Source: Baylisascaris procyonis
Lineage: Eukaryota; Nematoda; Chromadorea; Rhabditida; Ascarididae
Length of the DNA: 64,000 nucleotides
Direction: 5' to 3'
NCBI GenBank assembly: GCA_037389465.1
Contig: JAZARR010000297.1
Location: 62,001 to 126,000 of the forward strand
This document shows, piece after piece, positions 12,101 through 25,660 of the stretch (positions are counted from its first letter, which is position 1; each line of letters starts with the position of its first letter). A program made the position numbers and the translations under genes. The notes under the pieces are model-generated. The model saw nothing but the letters and a program-made list of their open reading frames with translations, was not told the origin of the DNA and searched no databases.

Positions 12101-15100
12101 AAGATTGATCATCTTATCGAGATGCTTCCTGATTTGGTTTGTTTCCTCTTTTTCAATGCTTTAGGGCAATGTTTATACATGTGCTTTTCCTTTGAGCATC
12201 TTCACTTACTATATTTCTTTGAGTACTTCTATATTTGAAGAGAAGAATTGAAAATTCAAAAAATTAAAGAAAAAATAGAAAGAAAAGTGAGAAATTCAAA
12301 AAAAAGTTATAATATACTTTCAGATGATGGTTGTAATCGCCGAATTAATGGTCGATTGGTTGAAGCACGCATTTATCACAAAATTTAATGAAATTCCTGC
12401 TGAAGTCTATAGAGGTTCTTTCTTTTCATATCTATTAATTGTGTTGTTTGCGAAAGTCTAAAAGAGCTAATTGAAAATTTTAGTGACAGTCGGTTGTCAA
12501 TTAGGAGTTTTTGATTCTATAATGTGATCACATTTCATCTATGTTTTATTTTATATGAAACGATGAGATGGAATGGTAAACGTAAGCAGCACATTAAGAT
12601 AGGTGTATATTTTCTTCAAATTGGAGGGCTATTAAAGTGCGTAGAAACCACTTTGATAGGCTCATATAGACTATTAGTGGTTTATGTTGAGCCTATTGGG
12701 AAGTAGGATACGAGCTCATTTGCATATGTAAATTCCTAACTCTTTTTTTAACATATTTTGCATATGTAAATTTCTATTCTTTTTTTTACATATTTGCATA
12801 TGAAAATTTCTAATTCTTTTTTTTGCATATTTGCATATGTAAATTTCTAATTGAGATGATTTCAAAAGAGCGCAACAATTGCAGATTTTAAAATAACGAT
12901 AGCGTATGATGTTGTACAAAGTCGTGATGAGGACGCATTTTCGGACTACTCAGATCAAGTGTCTCGTAGAATGGGCTTTATCCCGATCCCACTTACGATC
13001 ATGCTGATCCGTGTGCTTACACAATCGCTTACACTTGCCACCAAACCTGCAGTGCTTCTATTTGGTATATATTCGTTGTTGTATCACTTGTGCTTAGATG
13101 GCTTAGCTATAGTCACTTTTTGGCTTTGATGATGTGGAAAACTTTGAGGTTTACTGCCATTTTTTTAATGCATGCTTCATATTTATCTTGTTGATGCATT
13201 TTAGAGAGACAGGAAGCTACAGATTTGGATTTTGACAATTTCGCTCTTAATTAATTTTGTTGTTCACGATAATGGCTCTATATTATTAATAATATGGAAT
13301 TTAATAATTTATGGCAGTAATAATATGGAATTTAAGGAATGACTTGGTTCCTGCTGCTTACAGTAAAGATTCTCAACGGTATCGTTATGTTGGGTAAAGC
13401 GTGTGAGTATGTCACCGCTTATCGTAATCTTCAAGCGAAAGCTGAATATGAGATCTATAGAAGACGTTTATTGATGAAGAAAAGCAAAAGTGTACCAAGC
13501 TCACCTCGGATGAGTCTGATCGATTTCTCGGGTATCTATTCGAAGTATTTTCTTTATTGATCTAACCTTTTTTTGAATCATTTTTGATCTGATCCAGATA
13601 TCTATTTATGTTGATCTATATCGATGTGACATATAGTGGATGGATGGATGTGTTGATGGTTAAATGTTAATATCCGTATGAAATCCACTTAAATTGGATT
13701 GATGTTCATAGTTCGTAGATACGAGATGAAAGAAGTTAAAATATTTGCATTACTAAAATAATTTTTAAATTTAAGTTGGATACTGTATTTTTAAATTCGA
13801 ATTCATTACTTTAAAGTGTGATAGCTGCAATTTTATTTGAAGGAATCTCTCGATGATATATAGAAAGCTTATCTTTTCTTAATGATTAACCGTAAATGTT
13901 ATCATCCCCTATTTGATGAGCATTTTGTGATATAACGTTTAAGATTTTTACTTTGCATTAAAGACAACGAAATGATATTTTTTGATTGAATAGTCAATAT
14001 CCATACAAAATTTTGTATCCTCGATTATGAGCTGCTCATCATCAAACAATCTTCAGTGTTATTAAATGTCATTGCCTAAGAATTAGGAACGGTTGCCCAA
14101 AAAGTCGATCCATCAGATTCGATTGAGCATCCTCTATTATGTTAGAAAAAAAAAAAAAAAATAAAACAGTCTACTCATCTTTCCTGCGAGTGGAATTTAT
14201 CCTTCCACAATAATGAAGCAACTTGCATAGATCTTCTAGCTGATGCTTTTCTAAACAAGAAGGTCTTTACTTGTTCATTTGAGTTAAGCAGAGGCCTTCG
14301 GTGAAATTTTTTTCCGCCTCCTTTCTTCTTTCTTTACGTTTCTCTTCTTTTTACTTCCACAAAAGCAATAGTACGCATGTTGTTTCTCAAATCCATTTAT
14401 ATTTTGCCATGGTCGTTTGGCGTGTGGACGAAAGAAGGAGAGGTTGTCTATATCCCAAGAAGTCCAAGTAGGGGATGATCCCAAATTATGCGTATCCAAA
14501 GATATGAGGTGCATTGACAAGTCTTAAGTAATGATTTCCATTGTTTTCGAGAATTGCCGTGGAGTGATTATTGGCTGTATCGTTAGTTTCGTTTGTCGCA
14601 TTAAAATCTGAGCAGAGTTGAGCTAGATTTTTTGAAGTTCGCTGATCTATCGAGATGAGCAAACTTTCAGATGTTCTCCACCAGACGGCTGCAACAAAAG
14701 GAGGTTTCACTGTATCGGATTTGATGTCTCATTGGGATGAATTATGCCGTTCCGCTGAGTTGACACCCACTCCAGAGACGACTGCTCCTCGTCGCACTCA
14801 ATCACTTGCCAACTTCAGGTTATCCAATTTTATTCGCTTTTTTTGTGTTTTTTGGGGTATTTCGCAGTTAATCAGATTATATAAAGGAATTGGGGCAGTA
14901 GTGATAATATAGTTTTTGAATTACCCTTCTTTGGAATCAATAGCGCGATAAAGAGTTGGGATTGTGTGGAATTTCATACCATAATATGTGAATATTCCTG
15001 TCATTTTAGTCGACAACGAAGGGATAATTCACTTCCCCCACCGGCAATCCCAGAATGTGAGGAAAAAGAGGAAATGCAAGAGATGAACGATACTACAAAG

Positions 15101-15214
15101 GCAACACCAAAACGACGACAAAGACCCAACGAATGCGATGAAAGTCTATCTGGTGTTCAAGCTTACACGATGCTCAACAATGCTCCAGAGAGTGTGGGCG
15201 AAATTCAGTCATGA
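6109..15214 (+). CDS. tapt1: TAPT1-family multipass membrane protein
   Basis: Twelve exons: 6109-6359, 6864-7029, 8193-8327, 9200-9283, 10620-10742, 11414-11550, 12025-12136, 12324-12414, 12885-13064, 13337-13531, 14671-14818 and 15010-15214. All phases agree and total 609 codons including the stop (608 residues). The product follows vertebrate TAPT1 (Tapt1/DUF747 family) end to end. Examples are R-Y-T-E-K-R-R-K-V-Y-A-F-I-R-I-P-x-E-L-E-K, NMLEVADKLFSSFGQD, ATTLNVAFNSHNQALL, MMSNNFVELKGSVFKKF and DYSDQVSRRMGFIPIPL. Several hydrophobic segments lie between about residues 105 and 420; the C-terminal 130 residues are polar and poorly conserved. Family members are ER or ciliary-base membrane proteins needed for vertebrate ciliogenesis and axial patterning. 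The start ATG lies 6 nt after a TTTCAG acceptor. Possible ATTAAA poly(A) signals lie at about 15246-15256. Confidence 0.96.
7545..7655 (+). repeat. Three degenerate ~46-bp G-rich repeats
   Basis: Three copies of a unit built on GGGTACTATTTAA preceded by a purine-rich, G-run segment lie in TAPT1 intron 2. The last copy carries a 12-13 G run. Confidence 0.7.
12719..12851 (+). repeat. Four imperfect tandem repeats with TTTGCATATG core
   Basis: About four copies of a 32-40-bp unit (TTTGCATATGTAAATTTCTA followed by a T run) occupy the end of TAPT1 intron 8, just upstream of exon 9. The core TTTGCATATG includes the CATATG palindrome. Confidence 0.75.
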
Positions 15215-15804
15215 TCTCTCTATTTTTATTCTCTCTCTAAGCTATTAAATCGTATTAAAGAAATGGTGAAACTGTCGAAGAAGAACAAAATTGAAAATTT
15301 TGAAGTGATTCTAGAAACTTGAAGTGGGAGGGAAGAGATCCTGAAAAGAAGAGGACAGGGAGAGGGTTATGAATGGTGAGGGTATATTTTTGTGAAGTAT
15401 CATTTCGTTGATTTCTCATAGTATTGGCAACAAACTTCCCATCTAGTGGCTTGTGAGTTTTCAAATGCTTACGAATCAACCGCAAAACGATTGCATTTAA
15501 CTGAACTCGGGAGGAATGGATGGATCATCCTGGTGTTGTTTCATCGATGAGCCATTGTTTCGTTGTTTTAGGTAGCACTGATCTAGAGCATTACTGGACC
15601 GGCCTTTCGTGCTTTTTTTTCAATGGGGCAATATTTGCGAGTGCTGAGCATTTAAGGTGACATTTTTAAAGCACTGCTTAATTGTTTCTCTTATTTCACT
15701 ATTTATCTTTGTTTAGTATTCATTTGTAATATAGACATTAAATTATTCAGGTCTTTTACGATAGATGTATATTTATTTTTTTAGAGAACAGAAAGGAATA
15801 TGGA

Positions 15805-15807
<3 letters not shown>

Positions 15808-15859
<52 letters not shown>
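15808..15859. repeat. (TA)n microsatellite
   Basis: About 26 uninterrupted TA dinucleotides. Confidence 0.95.
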
Positions 15860-15863
<4 letters not shown>

Positions 15864-17812
15864 TATTATCCATTTATATATTGGTAATACGTATAGGATA
15901 GATGTCCAACGGGTTTCATTAACGATGTTTAGAAGACGTCGCTGTGGATGGGAACCTAAAAATTCTGTCGACACTGTATCTAAAATATTCTTTAAAACAC
16001 CAATATTCGGTTGAAATATGTTCGTTATTTTAGTATAAACGTGAACTGTTAGGTGGGGGGAGGGGGGGAGGGGGTAAAATTTGAGGGGGATGGTGTTCTC
16101 ATAAATTTTTTCCCTTAGTGAAGGGAATGTGATACTCGAAATATACTACTTGCTAGTATAGTCGAAAGAAATGAAATTGTTTCATACTCGCTCCTATATG
16201 GCTACTCTATTTCTTTCATAATAAACTCCGCTTCATTTTTGCCTCTATATTTATTACTACTATCTCTGTTGCTCGGTTGTATATTTATGTGTTTTCATGA
16301 AAATCAATTATCGTTGGTGGTTGTTTCGGTGTTGACAATAGTACTGTAATATTGTAAATTACCGTATCTTTGGCTATAGACCCCCAATTCGATGGAAACC
16401 CCCTGCTGTAACGAAAAGAATAATAGATATCTTGAATATGAATAATATCATCAAAAGGATTTCATTGTGAATCCTCCAAATATCCCCTCAGAGGATAGAC
16501 ATCAGTATCTTGCATATTCACGTTTGGTTTCAATGCAGTTTAGTTCAAAAATTTTTTTAAATATATAAATTATTTTTTTACGTATTCAAGTGATGGGAAA
16601 ATGAAAAATAATGCTACAAGAAGTACAATCTCGCCTGTGTAGGCATTCCAAAAAAGGAGAACCCTTAGGGTTTCTATTCCAGCAAATACGATATTCTATT
16701 GGGTTATTGTTTTTTTTCAGTAATAAGCTAGAAGATGAAGGATTATTTCACGATTTTATTTTGCATGAAATTTCAACGCGTTTTGACGTAATTCTTATAT
16801 CTTAATCGACCGTATTAGAGGTAGATCAAAATATTTTCAAATATCTGTGGGGATGCTTGGAGGTGTTTAGTGTTTATTTCTTTGCTGGAGCTAGTAAACA
16901 AGTTTTAATCTATGTCCACGATCAATATCCCGATGATCGTTGTTGGAGGTTCCTATACCTTATTTAATCTCGAGACATACAAACAAACATATCATCGTCT
17001 ATTGAATGTCAATATAGTCGAAACAATCGTTTCCTTTCAGCACAGCTTGTCGGGCAATGAATAAATCGTTGCTTTGATTGTTGACACCTCATTAACTTGA
17101 AGACTGGTAAAAAGAGGTGATTTTAATGGCGGCTGGTAGCAATACAAACATTTAAGGCTCAAATTTAAGCATTAGCTGAATGAAAGACTTGGTACCGCTA
17201 GTTGGATATCCACTAGGAAATCCAAAATAAGGGCCGGAAATATCAGTGCTAGTTGAAGCTAACGTTTTGGTCTCTGAATATATTGCGATACGAATGCGTT
17301 GTCTCATTCACCTTCATGATTTGTAATGGTAATTTACAAAGCTCATAGAAAATTCATTGAGAGTTTTATTTTATGGTGAAAAAAATGGTGCTATAAATGC
17401 GTAAAGATGCTTTACATTCCACTGTTTTGTTGTTTATTAGAGAAAAAAAAGTGTTAAATTTTTTTTTTTGGAATTTAAAAGTTTTTTGTCTTCGGATGTG
17501 TTCATTAATTTTTCTAAATGAACATTTCTTTGAAATATTTGTGTTTATTTGTAAGGAGGTATTTTATTTTAAAGAAGCATAAAATGCATTGAAGTGCATT
17601 TTTATTTGGTGGTATTTCATTTCATGATTTTCGGATGAAGCTTTTTTGCAGTGTTCATTACTGTTGAGAAAAAAACATCTACCAGTATTCTGCAAGGGAA
17701 GATGGGGGGGGGGGGGAAGGGAGGAGGAGGGGAGGCAAATTGGAGAAAGGAGGGTATGAATCGGCATCAGGTGTTCTGCCAGATGAATCCGTCTTATGGT
17801 CTCATGGATAGC

Positions 17813-17926
17813 TAGTGGTGCCAATTCGGCTGTCACCAAATGGTGGTGCCAATTCGGCTGTCACCAAATGGTGGTGCCAATTCGGCTGTCACCAAATGGT
17901 GGTGCCAATTCGGCTGTCACCAAATG
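17813..17926 (+). repeat. 28-bp minisatellite, 4 copies
   Basis: Four near-identical copies of a 28-bp unit with core CCAATTCGGCTGTCACCAAA; copies of CCAATTCGG begin at 17821, 17849, 17877 and 17905. It lies about 400 bp upstream of the first GAS8-like exon. Confidence 0.95.
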
Positions 17927-18340
17927 GCGAAGTCGTTTCTATAGCAACCAATCGAATACAGCATGCTTCAATGTTGAAAGAACGATGTCTTGCTTCATGA
18001 ATTATACGAAAAAGTTTTCATCATCGATACGGGTGGGTTTCAGTTTTCGTTTTCCATTTCATGATGTAGTCAGATGACCCATAGGTTCTGTAATTTATTG
18101 GCACGTAACGATACCGACTGATACGATAAGTGTTTGTAGAAGTGCATTCGTATACTTTATTTTTATTTGTTTTCATATTTTTAAACTGTCTTTATATTTA
18201 TTTATAAAATAAAGTTTCCACAGTAACAATAAAACATAATTATTTGCTAAAAATTGTTTATATACTAGTATTGTCGAAACGATATGAATTAAAACGATTG
18301 CCGAAATCGATGCGTTTATTGGATTATTTCAGGGATCATA

Positions 18341-18538
18341 ATGGAAAATGGGATATTGGATATGGATTTACTTCATGATCAACAAAAAATCCCAATCGAT
18401 CCAACACCGATTATCTATCAAATGAAGAAACCTCAAGTAAAGAAAAAAAAAGTAATTTATCATTTTTATTTCAGTATTGGCTAATCGATTTTTATAAGCT
18501 CTACTTGCATTAGGGTTGATGAGGTGAAATTCATGAAG

Positions 18539-18586
<48 letters not shown>

Positions 18587-21500
18587 CAAGCTCGTTAATC
18601 TAAAGTCGTCGACCTATTTCAGAGATATCCTGAAATATCCTGAATTGTCCATGCTAATCCTAAATTAATTTATGCGAAAGCATAATAACCGATATTGCTC
18701 TACTTATATCCGTCTAATATTTATTAAATATTCCCATTTGTAAAGAAGGTAGGAAAACATAGTTTCTTATAACTTATTAGACAATGAGTGCAGAAATGAA
18801 AGGTATGACCACTTTGAGTGAAGGATTGTGGTTGGGGGGGAGGGGGGGGGGAGCGCCGATATTCGACCTATATTTCCGCATAACACTCTACGGTATTTTT
18901 GTTCTGGGCATTGCATAAAGGTCCACCCCTTAATTTACCTGTAACCTAAAATTGCCTATATGATACTATGCATAAAACTAAAGCATATTATCATATAAGC
19001 GATAAAAACTAGTATAGTTTAGCAGAGAAAGCCTAAACCATCAGTGATGACAGTGGCACGTTATTCCGATGCAAAAGAACAAAGCAAATCGACGAAAAAC
19101 ATTGAAAATGAGAAGAAAATCGAAGCTTTAACAAAGGCTAATCAACAGGTTCTCTTTTATATGTTTTTTTTTCTTCTTACTATAGATCTTTCACTTCTAC
19201 TTTCTTCAAAAAATATATCCTCCATCTAAACAAGTAGGACTTTTAGGTGGAATTTTTATATACCTCAAGGATTAAGAAAGAATAGGACGAAGAAACAATA
19301 AAGACTTTTATATCGCATCGGATTTCATCAGATGAGATATCCGACAGTGATTTGATCATATCTGGAAAGGTATAACAGATGAAACCATGTCGTTCTTATT
19401 TATTTATAATTTAAGTAGACAGCTTTTCTTTTCCGTTTCAGCGCTCCAAGTTTATAAAAGTTAGCGTAACTGTTTCGGGTGTCCCCTCTCATTCCTTCCC
19501 TTACTCATTCCTAGCGCAATTTGATCTATTATCTCAACAGCTATTGATAAGTGTTTCAAGTGGAAACGGATATAGAATGGATATATAGATCTAAGAAGAA
19601 GGTCGACATATCCATTCTAAAGACCTACCTATAAGACCTATATACTATACGTGAGGACCATATATAGTTAGAAGGTAGCATTTAGGTGGATAAGGTCTTC
19701 ATAGAGACTATACTCTCCGCCTCTAGAAATGAATGCCTCCAATAAACGCCATTGGCATGTCATTGTTAATCAGAGACCATTTTGAAGGATATTTGGAGGG
19801 ATGCATCAGTTTATCTATCGCAAAATTTCCCGGAAAATTTTTTTGCCGGTATCGAATTACTTTCGAGATAACTTAAGTATTTTGAAACATAGATGTTCCT
19901 CAATAATTTTTAATAATTTTGCTTATTATGAGTATTTTAAATAAAATTAATTAAAATAAAGTTATAATGAAATATTATAGCTAAAGGAGAGTAAAGATAT
20001 GCTAAACGCTGAAATTGATGAATTGAAAAAACAACAAAAATTCATCGAAATGGAGAGGGATCGTGTTCTACAATTATGGACAATAAGCAAAAATGATCTA
20101 AGTCGACAAAAGGATTATTCAATTGGAATCGAGAAACGCATTCATAATATGAGTACAGCTCATAGCCAACAAATCGCTGTAAGTTCTATTTTATGCTAAT
20201 CCTTTTTCAGGGATTGTGATGCCCGAACACTTGTCATTTCGCATGAGTTATTAGTATTTGTAAATAAAATTTGTGAATTAAATCAAATTTTGTTCTCAAT
20301 TCAAAATTTTTACGATCGGTCGGTCTCACTAGAAAAAAAAACTTATTATTGAGCATTTTACTGGTGTTTTATATCGTTATGGATATATCGATGATCGGTT
20401 GATCACGTGGGTAAAAGTGCCCATCGTATTCGCTTCCACTTTTCCACTTGAATTTACATTCAAGAATTCAGCTCTAATTATGCTCCGAATTTAGATGGCG
20501 ATCGACTCCAACTTGAGTTGCCAATTTGTAAATTTTCAAGCTTTTTTAAGAATCTATAAGTTTTATTGAAGTCGATGATTCATTTGAAGGGGGTTCGAGA
20601 CTAGATCGTGCCGATTTTTTGTACTCGACTAGATTGTAACTAGTAGAATTTATTCGACTAAGTTGTACCCACCAAATCTCTTGAATCTAATTTCAGTTGT
20701 ACCAGAATTGAAACAACCAGACAGACAAATGGGCAGACACACAGACAGACAGACAGACAGGGACCGCATACACTTGTGTGGACCTAAATATAGGATCAAA
20801 TGCTTTGCAAATGCAAGATGCAGAAGTGCATAGAGTTTCAATTTTATCGCAATAAATACGAGTTGTTAAATATCGTTATATTCATCTCTAAGATTATCTT
20901 CACTTTGAATTATCATCTTTGATTTAACAAATTAAAAAAAAAAAATTTTTTTTCAGTTATTAAAGAAGCGAATTCGTGCACTTGCATTAGATATGCATAT
21001 GTATTGTGTTGCATCGACACAAACCGATGCAATTCTCGATAGCGAAGAGAAGCGTAACGTTGCAATACAAACTCTAAAGGAGTTGACTCCGGAGCGTGTA
21101 TTTGATGTGCTCCGTGGTGATGATAGACAACTTGCCGAATATATTGCCAGCATCGTCAAAGAGAAACTTCATGCCGAGAGTGATCATCAACGTGCACTTA
21201 TAGAATTAGAGCAACGTTTAAAGGATGAGAATGATATACAGGTCAGGTTATTATTGATGTATTATTAATATACCTATATGATTAACTATTGATATTGATA
21301 TACCTATGGGATCAATAGTTTAATGGATCATCTCATAGAATAGGCAATATTGATCTAGTCATTCAACTAACAGAGAAATTTGCATATTATGTGAGAAATC
21401 AATGGGTGACTTAATTAAGTTGCCCATCAGTTTTGATCAATTTCCACTAGTCTAATATAGTCGAATATAGAAGCTGTAGATGTTCATCGATGCATTCGTT

Positions 21501-24500
21501 GGTCTTTCTGCTTATTTTCTTGTTTAATTAGCTATCATTCAGTTGGCGGCATAAATAATTGCAGCTAAGAAAATTTGCATAATTAACTAAAATTTGCATA
21601 ATTAACTAAAGTTCATAGAGCCGTTCATTATACTATTATTATATCGTCGTTCTTTATATATCGATATCATCCGATTGAACAGAATAAACGCATACCTGGG
21701 GTATAAGTATACCTTAAGTATACCCTGAGATAAATATAGGATAAGTTTTGCTCGCTTATAATTATTTTTATTTAAAATATATTACTACATTTATTTAGAT
21801 GAAAGAAAAGACTTATAATTTATGTTGAAAAATAAATAATCGAACATGACAAATTTATATTGAATTCATTACTAGATTTCTACTCATCGACTCCTCGCAA
21901 AATCTCTAAAAGTCAAATCTGATGGATTTAGTTATGACAACAATCCGGCTTTGCTTAATATCGATTTTGTAAAAGTTTATGGATAATTTGAATTGGTTAA
22001 AGCGAAAAGTATGTATAGAATCGTAGTAAGACATAAAGTAATATCACCTATATACTACACTCTTACTAATATTTAGTAATTTCATCGACAATAGTTACCC
22101 GTGTGGGAATATTACCCATAGTTACCCGTATGGGAATATTACTGCATGGAGTCAATGTTTTTTCAATAATGACTACTCAGGAATCTGGTGAACTCGACGA
22201 TTTGACTATAAAATATAAGTGGATTTTTTTTAAATTATGAATTTCTCTAAAATATATTTCCTGAGATGTTGTTGGGAAATTTTTATTCCCGCGAAAAAAA
22301 AGTTACAAATAATTATATGAGAAATTTGAGAAAAAATTTTAAATAAAAATACAATATTTCAATGAAATGACCAAATGTGCATATTTTTTTGCACAATGTC
22401 TACTTTTAAAGATACGGTCACTTCTAATTTTCTCATATCATAGGTACCAATGTCATGAGTACCATTAATAGACTCAATTTTTTTTCTTCAGATTCGTAAA
22501 TTAAAAGAAGAGAAGTTGAAACAATTCGAAGAAATTAGCCATCTACATCGACAGCAAATTAGTGAATTTCATACGAAATATTTCAACGAAAAAGAACAAA
22601 ACAATCAACAAATCATTGATTTACAGGTTTGCATATTGAAAAAAATTTTTTTTCTTAAAATTATTCACGAGAAATGACTAAAAATTATAAAATTTCAAAA
22701 TTTGCATATATTCAAATCATATATTAAGATCAAAAAAGCAAAATACAAAAGTCAAAAATTTTTGCAACTCATTTAAAAGTCTCTCATAAAAATGGAGCAA
22801 ATTAATATTCAAATAAGGAAGTAGCCATTCTCCATAATCATCGGTATCCATTTTATATCAAAAAAAGCCAATAGTAAGATAGATTTGATTTGAACGTTTT
22901 ATAGTTTCTTTAAATTATAATCGGAATAAAACGTTAGGGAAGAGATTGATGACCTCAATAATTTAGATCATATTCATAAAATTTAATTATTACAATTTTT
23001 TTGTGAATTTTTGCTCAAAATTTTTGGACGAGGAACAAATAGATAATATGCATAAATATGCACAAAATATGATCACAATACTCTTTTAATAAAAATTTCT
23101 GGGAATTTTTAAATAAATAAATAAGTAAATAAGAGACAATATTATACTTATAAGTAAATATTTTAGATGAATATTGAATAAATATGTCGTATTTTCTAGT
23201 CCAATATCCTATTTAGTATAAAAATTAGTATAGAAGTAAATTTTTTGATACAAAAAAATTCTTTTTTGAAAAGTAAAATAATTAAATATAATAGATATTA
23301 TATTTATAACGTAATGAACTATATATATCCACTTGAAACAACGATAATTTCAGATGGAAATTCGAATGTTAAATGAAAAAATCGAAGAAATTGAGAGAGA
23401 AACGAAAATTTTGAAAGGCGATCTACTTAGATGTGAATCAGAAAAACGTATTTTATCTGATGAAAATCGAGCACTCAATGATGAGCTGCAAAAACGACGA
23501 CTCGAATCCAATACACATCGGGTATTGCCTTGAATAATTTTTTTTATAATCGTTTTGTTGACATTTTAATTATACTCTTTCGTCGTTCATTGTCCACTCA
23601 AAATGTTTATTGTAATAATCCCATAATCACTGGAATTTTACGTATGGATTTCATAGCTATAAACTTACTATCTGGTTTTTATCCTCTATAAGTGACCATT
23701 GGGCATTATGGTATTCTTTTATTAATCATTTCCATTCAATTGAATAGAACGGTAGGAGAAAGGTGTGATAAGTGATAACAGTCGGAGAAAGGTGTGATAA
23801 GTGATAACGGTAGGAGATAGGTGTGATAAGTGATAACGGTAGGAGATAGGTGTGATAAGTGATAACGGTAGGAGAGAGGCGTGATGGAGATAGGTGTGAT
23901 AAGTGATAACGGTAGGAGAGGGGCGTGATAAGTGATAACGGTAGGAGAAAGGTGTGATAAGTGATAACGGTAGGAGATAGGTGTGATAAGTGATAACGGT
24001 AGGACATAGGTGTGATAAGTGATAACGGTAGGAGAGGGGCGTGATAAGTGATAACAGTTGGAGAAAGGTGTGATAAGTGATAACGGTAGGAGATAGGTGT
24101 GATAAGTGATAACGGTAGGAGATAGGTGTGATAAGTGATAACGGTAGGAGATAGGTGCGATAAGTGATAACGGTAGGAGAGGGGCGTGATAAGTGATAAC
24201 AGTCGGAGAAAGGTGTGATAAGTGATAACGGTAGGAGATAGGTGTGATAAGTGATAACGGTAGGAGATAGGTGTGATAAGTGATAACGGTAGGAGAGAGG
24301 CGTGATAAGTGATAACGGTAGGAGATAGGTGTGATAAGTGATAACCATTTTGAGTGATAAGGCTTGTAAATTCTAGAATCTACTTAGCTAAAATATGGCT
24401 CATTGCTTATCAATGTGTCAGCTTGACGTTTTATTTTTCCTCGAAGTTTCCATAAATTTACAACTGTAATTACTGTTGATCAATGATATGTTGCAAATTA

Positions 24501-25660
24501 TTTCTTAATACCTGATTCAGGATCACTAACTATACGAAAGGATTCCTTCTTTATATAGATAAAGCAAATAGGAGCGTTGTTTCCGATTGAATAAATTTTT
24601 TTGCTTTTAGAAGGATGCGATAATTATAAGAGAATTGAAAGAGAAACTATTGAAGAGTGAGGATGTCAAAGAAATTGTTTTGGGTGAATTCCGAAAGTTG
24701 GAACATGAACGTGATGAGTTGGCGAATGCGATCGCCGATGGTATCCGAAAGGTTCGTATCATCTAGTATTAGAATCTATTCTGCCCCTCCCCCCTACCCC
24801 TCCCAAAATGAAATATATACCGATTCTGAAGTATTCTTCGATGTGATCTCCATTTATATTACTTTCCTCAGAGCCTACGATAGTGAATAGCAATTAAATT
24901 ACACTACCACGATGAAAATCTTCAATTTACTGTAATCGAAAGATCACAAACTTAAATTCAACTTGATTTTTTGTTATAAAATTGTTTCAATTTTTCCGAT
25001 ATTCGGCTGTCACGAATATTTCAATTTGCCCCTCCTCAGGGTTGATATGGCTAAATAGTCTTCTAATTGCGTTGTGTTTTACGTGAATGGAATCTACTAC
25101 CTACAATATCATTGTTGTACCTGTTCTTTTAACTTTCAAACTATAGTTCAGTTGTTTTCACCTTCAAATTAATTGTTGCATCTGACTAGTGAACCTTGAG
25201 GTATTTGATACTTGAGGTATTCCATCTGGAGCCTTTCCTGAGTCCTTGCCTTCTCTTGTTGTTGTTGTTGTTTCTGTTGTTCGTCCAGCTATCCTTTTTT
25301 TTTTTTTTGAAGATAGAAATAAGTGAACTTCAAGCTTAAAAGCATTATAAGGCTTGCAAGTTAAGCTGATTCTACAATCGATCACCGTTGCAAACCAAAA
25401 AAATTAATTCTTTAATTGAAACTTGCATAGCGTGGATTCTTTAGGAAAGCACACTAATGGGCTTTTTGTATTATTTTTTGCAATTGGGCTGATAAGTTTG
25501 ATATACAAAAAGCATAAATTCCCTCTTCCCATTGCTTGTATTGATGAGAGAGTTAGCTCTTCAGGTCGAACGAATGAATCGTATGAGAACACAAAGATTT
25601 ATCGATGAATTGGCAGATGCCGATAAGGAAGTTAATCTTATGGATGGCGCACAATATTGA
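18341..25660 (+). CDS. GAS8/DRC4-like coiled-coil protein
   Basis: Eight exons: 18341-18451, 19026-19148, 19981-20178, 20957-21241, 22492-22626, 23354-23521, 24611-24751 and 25565-25660. All are phase 0 and total 418 residues. The protein is almost entirely charged coiled coil after a basic N terminus. The segment MERDRVLQLWTISKNDLSRQ...HSQQIALLKKRIRAL resembles the [20 protein letters not shown] region of human GAS8. The later KLEHERDELANAIADGIRK resembles its VQAERDELYRKFTAAIQEVQQK. GAS8/DRC4 is a microtubule-binding subunit of the nexin-dynein regulatory complex. In animals without motile cilia a role in sensory cilia is the likely alternative (inference). It stops soon after the ERDEL region, so most of the C-terminal part of vertebrate GAS8 (478 residues) is missing. 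The ATG is 8 nt after a TTTCAG acceptor. Exon 2 could start 3 nt earlier at an alternative AG. Confidence 0.78.
18540..18583. repeat. (TA)n microsatellite
   Basis: About 22 TA dinucleotides in intron 1 of the GAS8-like gene. Confidence 0.95.
20738..20761. repeat. (ACAG)n microsatellite
   Basis: Short ACAG tract in intron 3 of the GAS8-like gene. Confidence 0.85.
23742..24346 (+). repeat. 29-bp minisatellite, ~20 copies
   Basis: Tandem 29-bp units with core GTGATAAGTGATAACGGTAG followed by GAGATAGGT. Variants alternate GAGATAGGTGT, GAGAGGGGCGT and CAGTCGGAGAAAGG. It lies wholly within intron 6 of the GAS8-like gene. Each unit contains an AGTGATAA/GATAAG block repeated within itself. The unit lacks stops on the minus strand, which gives a 208-codon open frame that is not a gene. 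Confidence 0.97.

Larger units (their letters stand above)
15215..18332. other. Intergenic region TAPT1 to GAS8-like gene
   Basis: No exon is supported. It contains the end of the TAPT1 transcript, a long (TA)n tract, a G-rich run at about 16053-16072, a poly-G run at about 17704-17714 and a four-copy 28-bp array. The right end is the upstream region or outron of the GAS8-like gene. Confidence 0.5.

Noticed and set aside
14486..14710. Minus-strand 74-codon frame over the TAPT1 exon 11 region
   Set aside because: It overlaps the plus-strand TAPT1 exon, which has matching phases and acceptor; this is a shadow frame.
23722..24348. 208-codon minus-strand frame
   Set aside because: It is a translation of the 29-bp minisatellite; the unit simply lacks stops.
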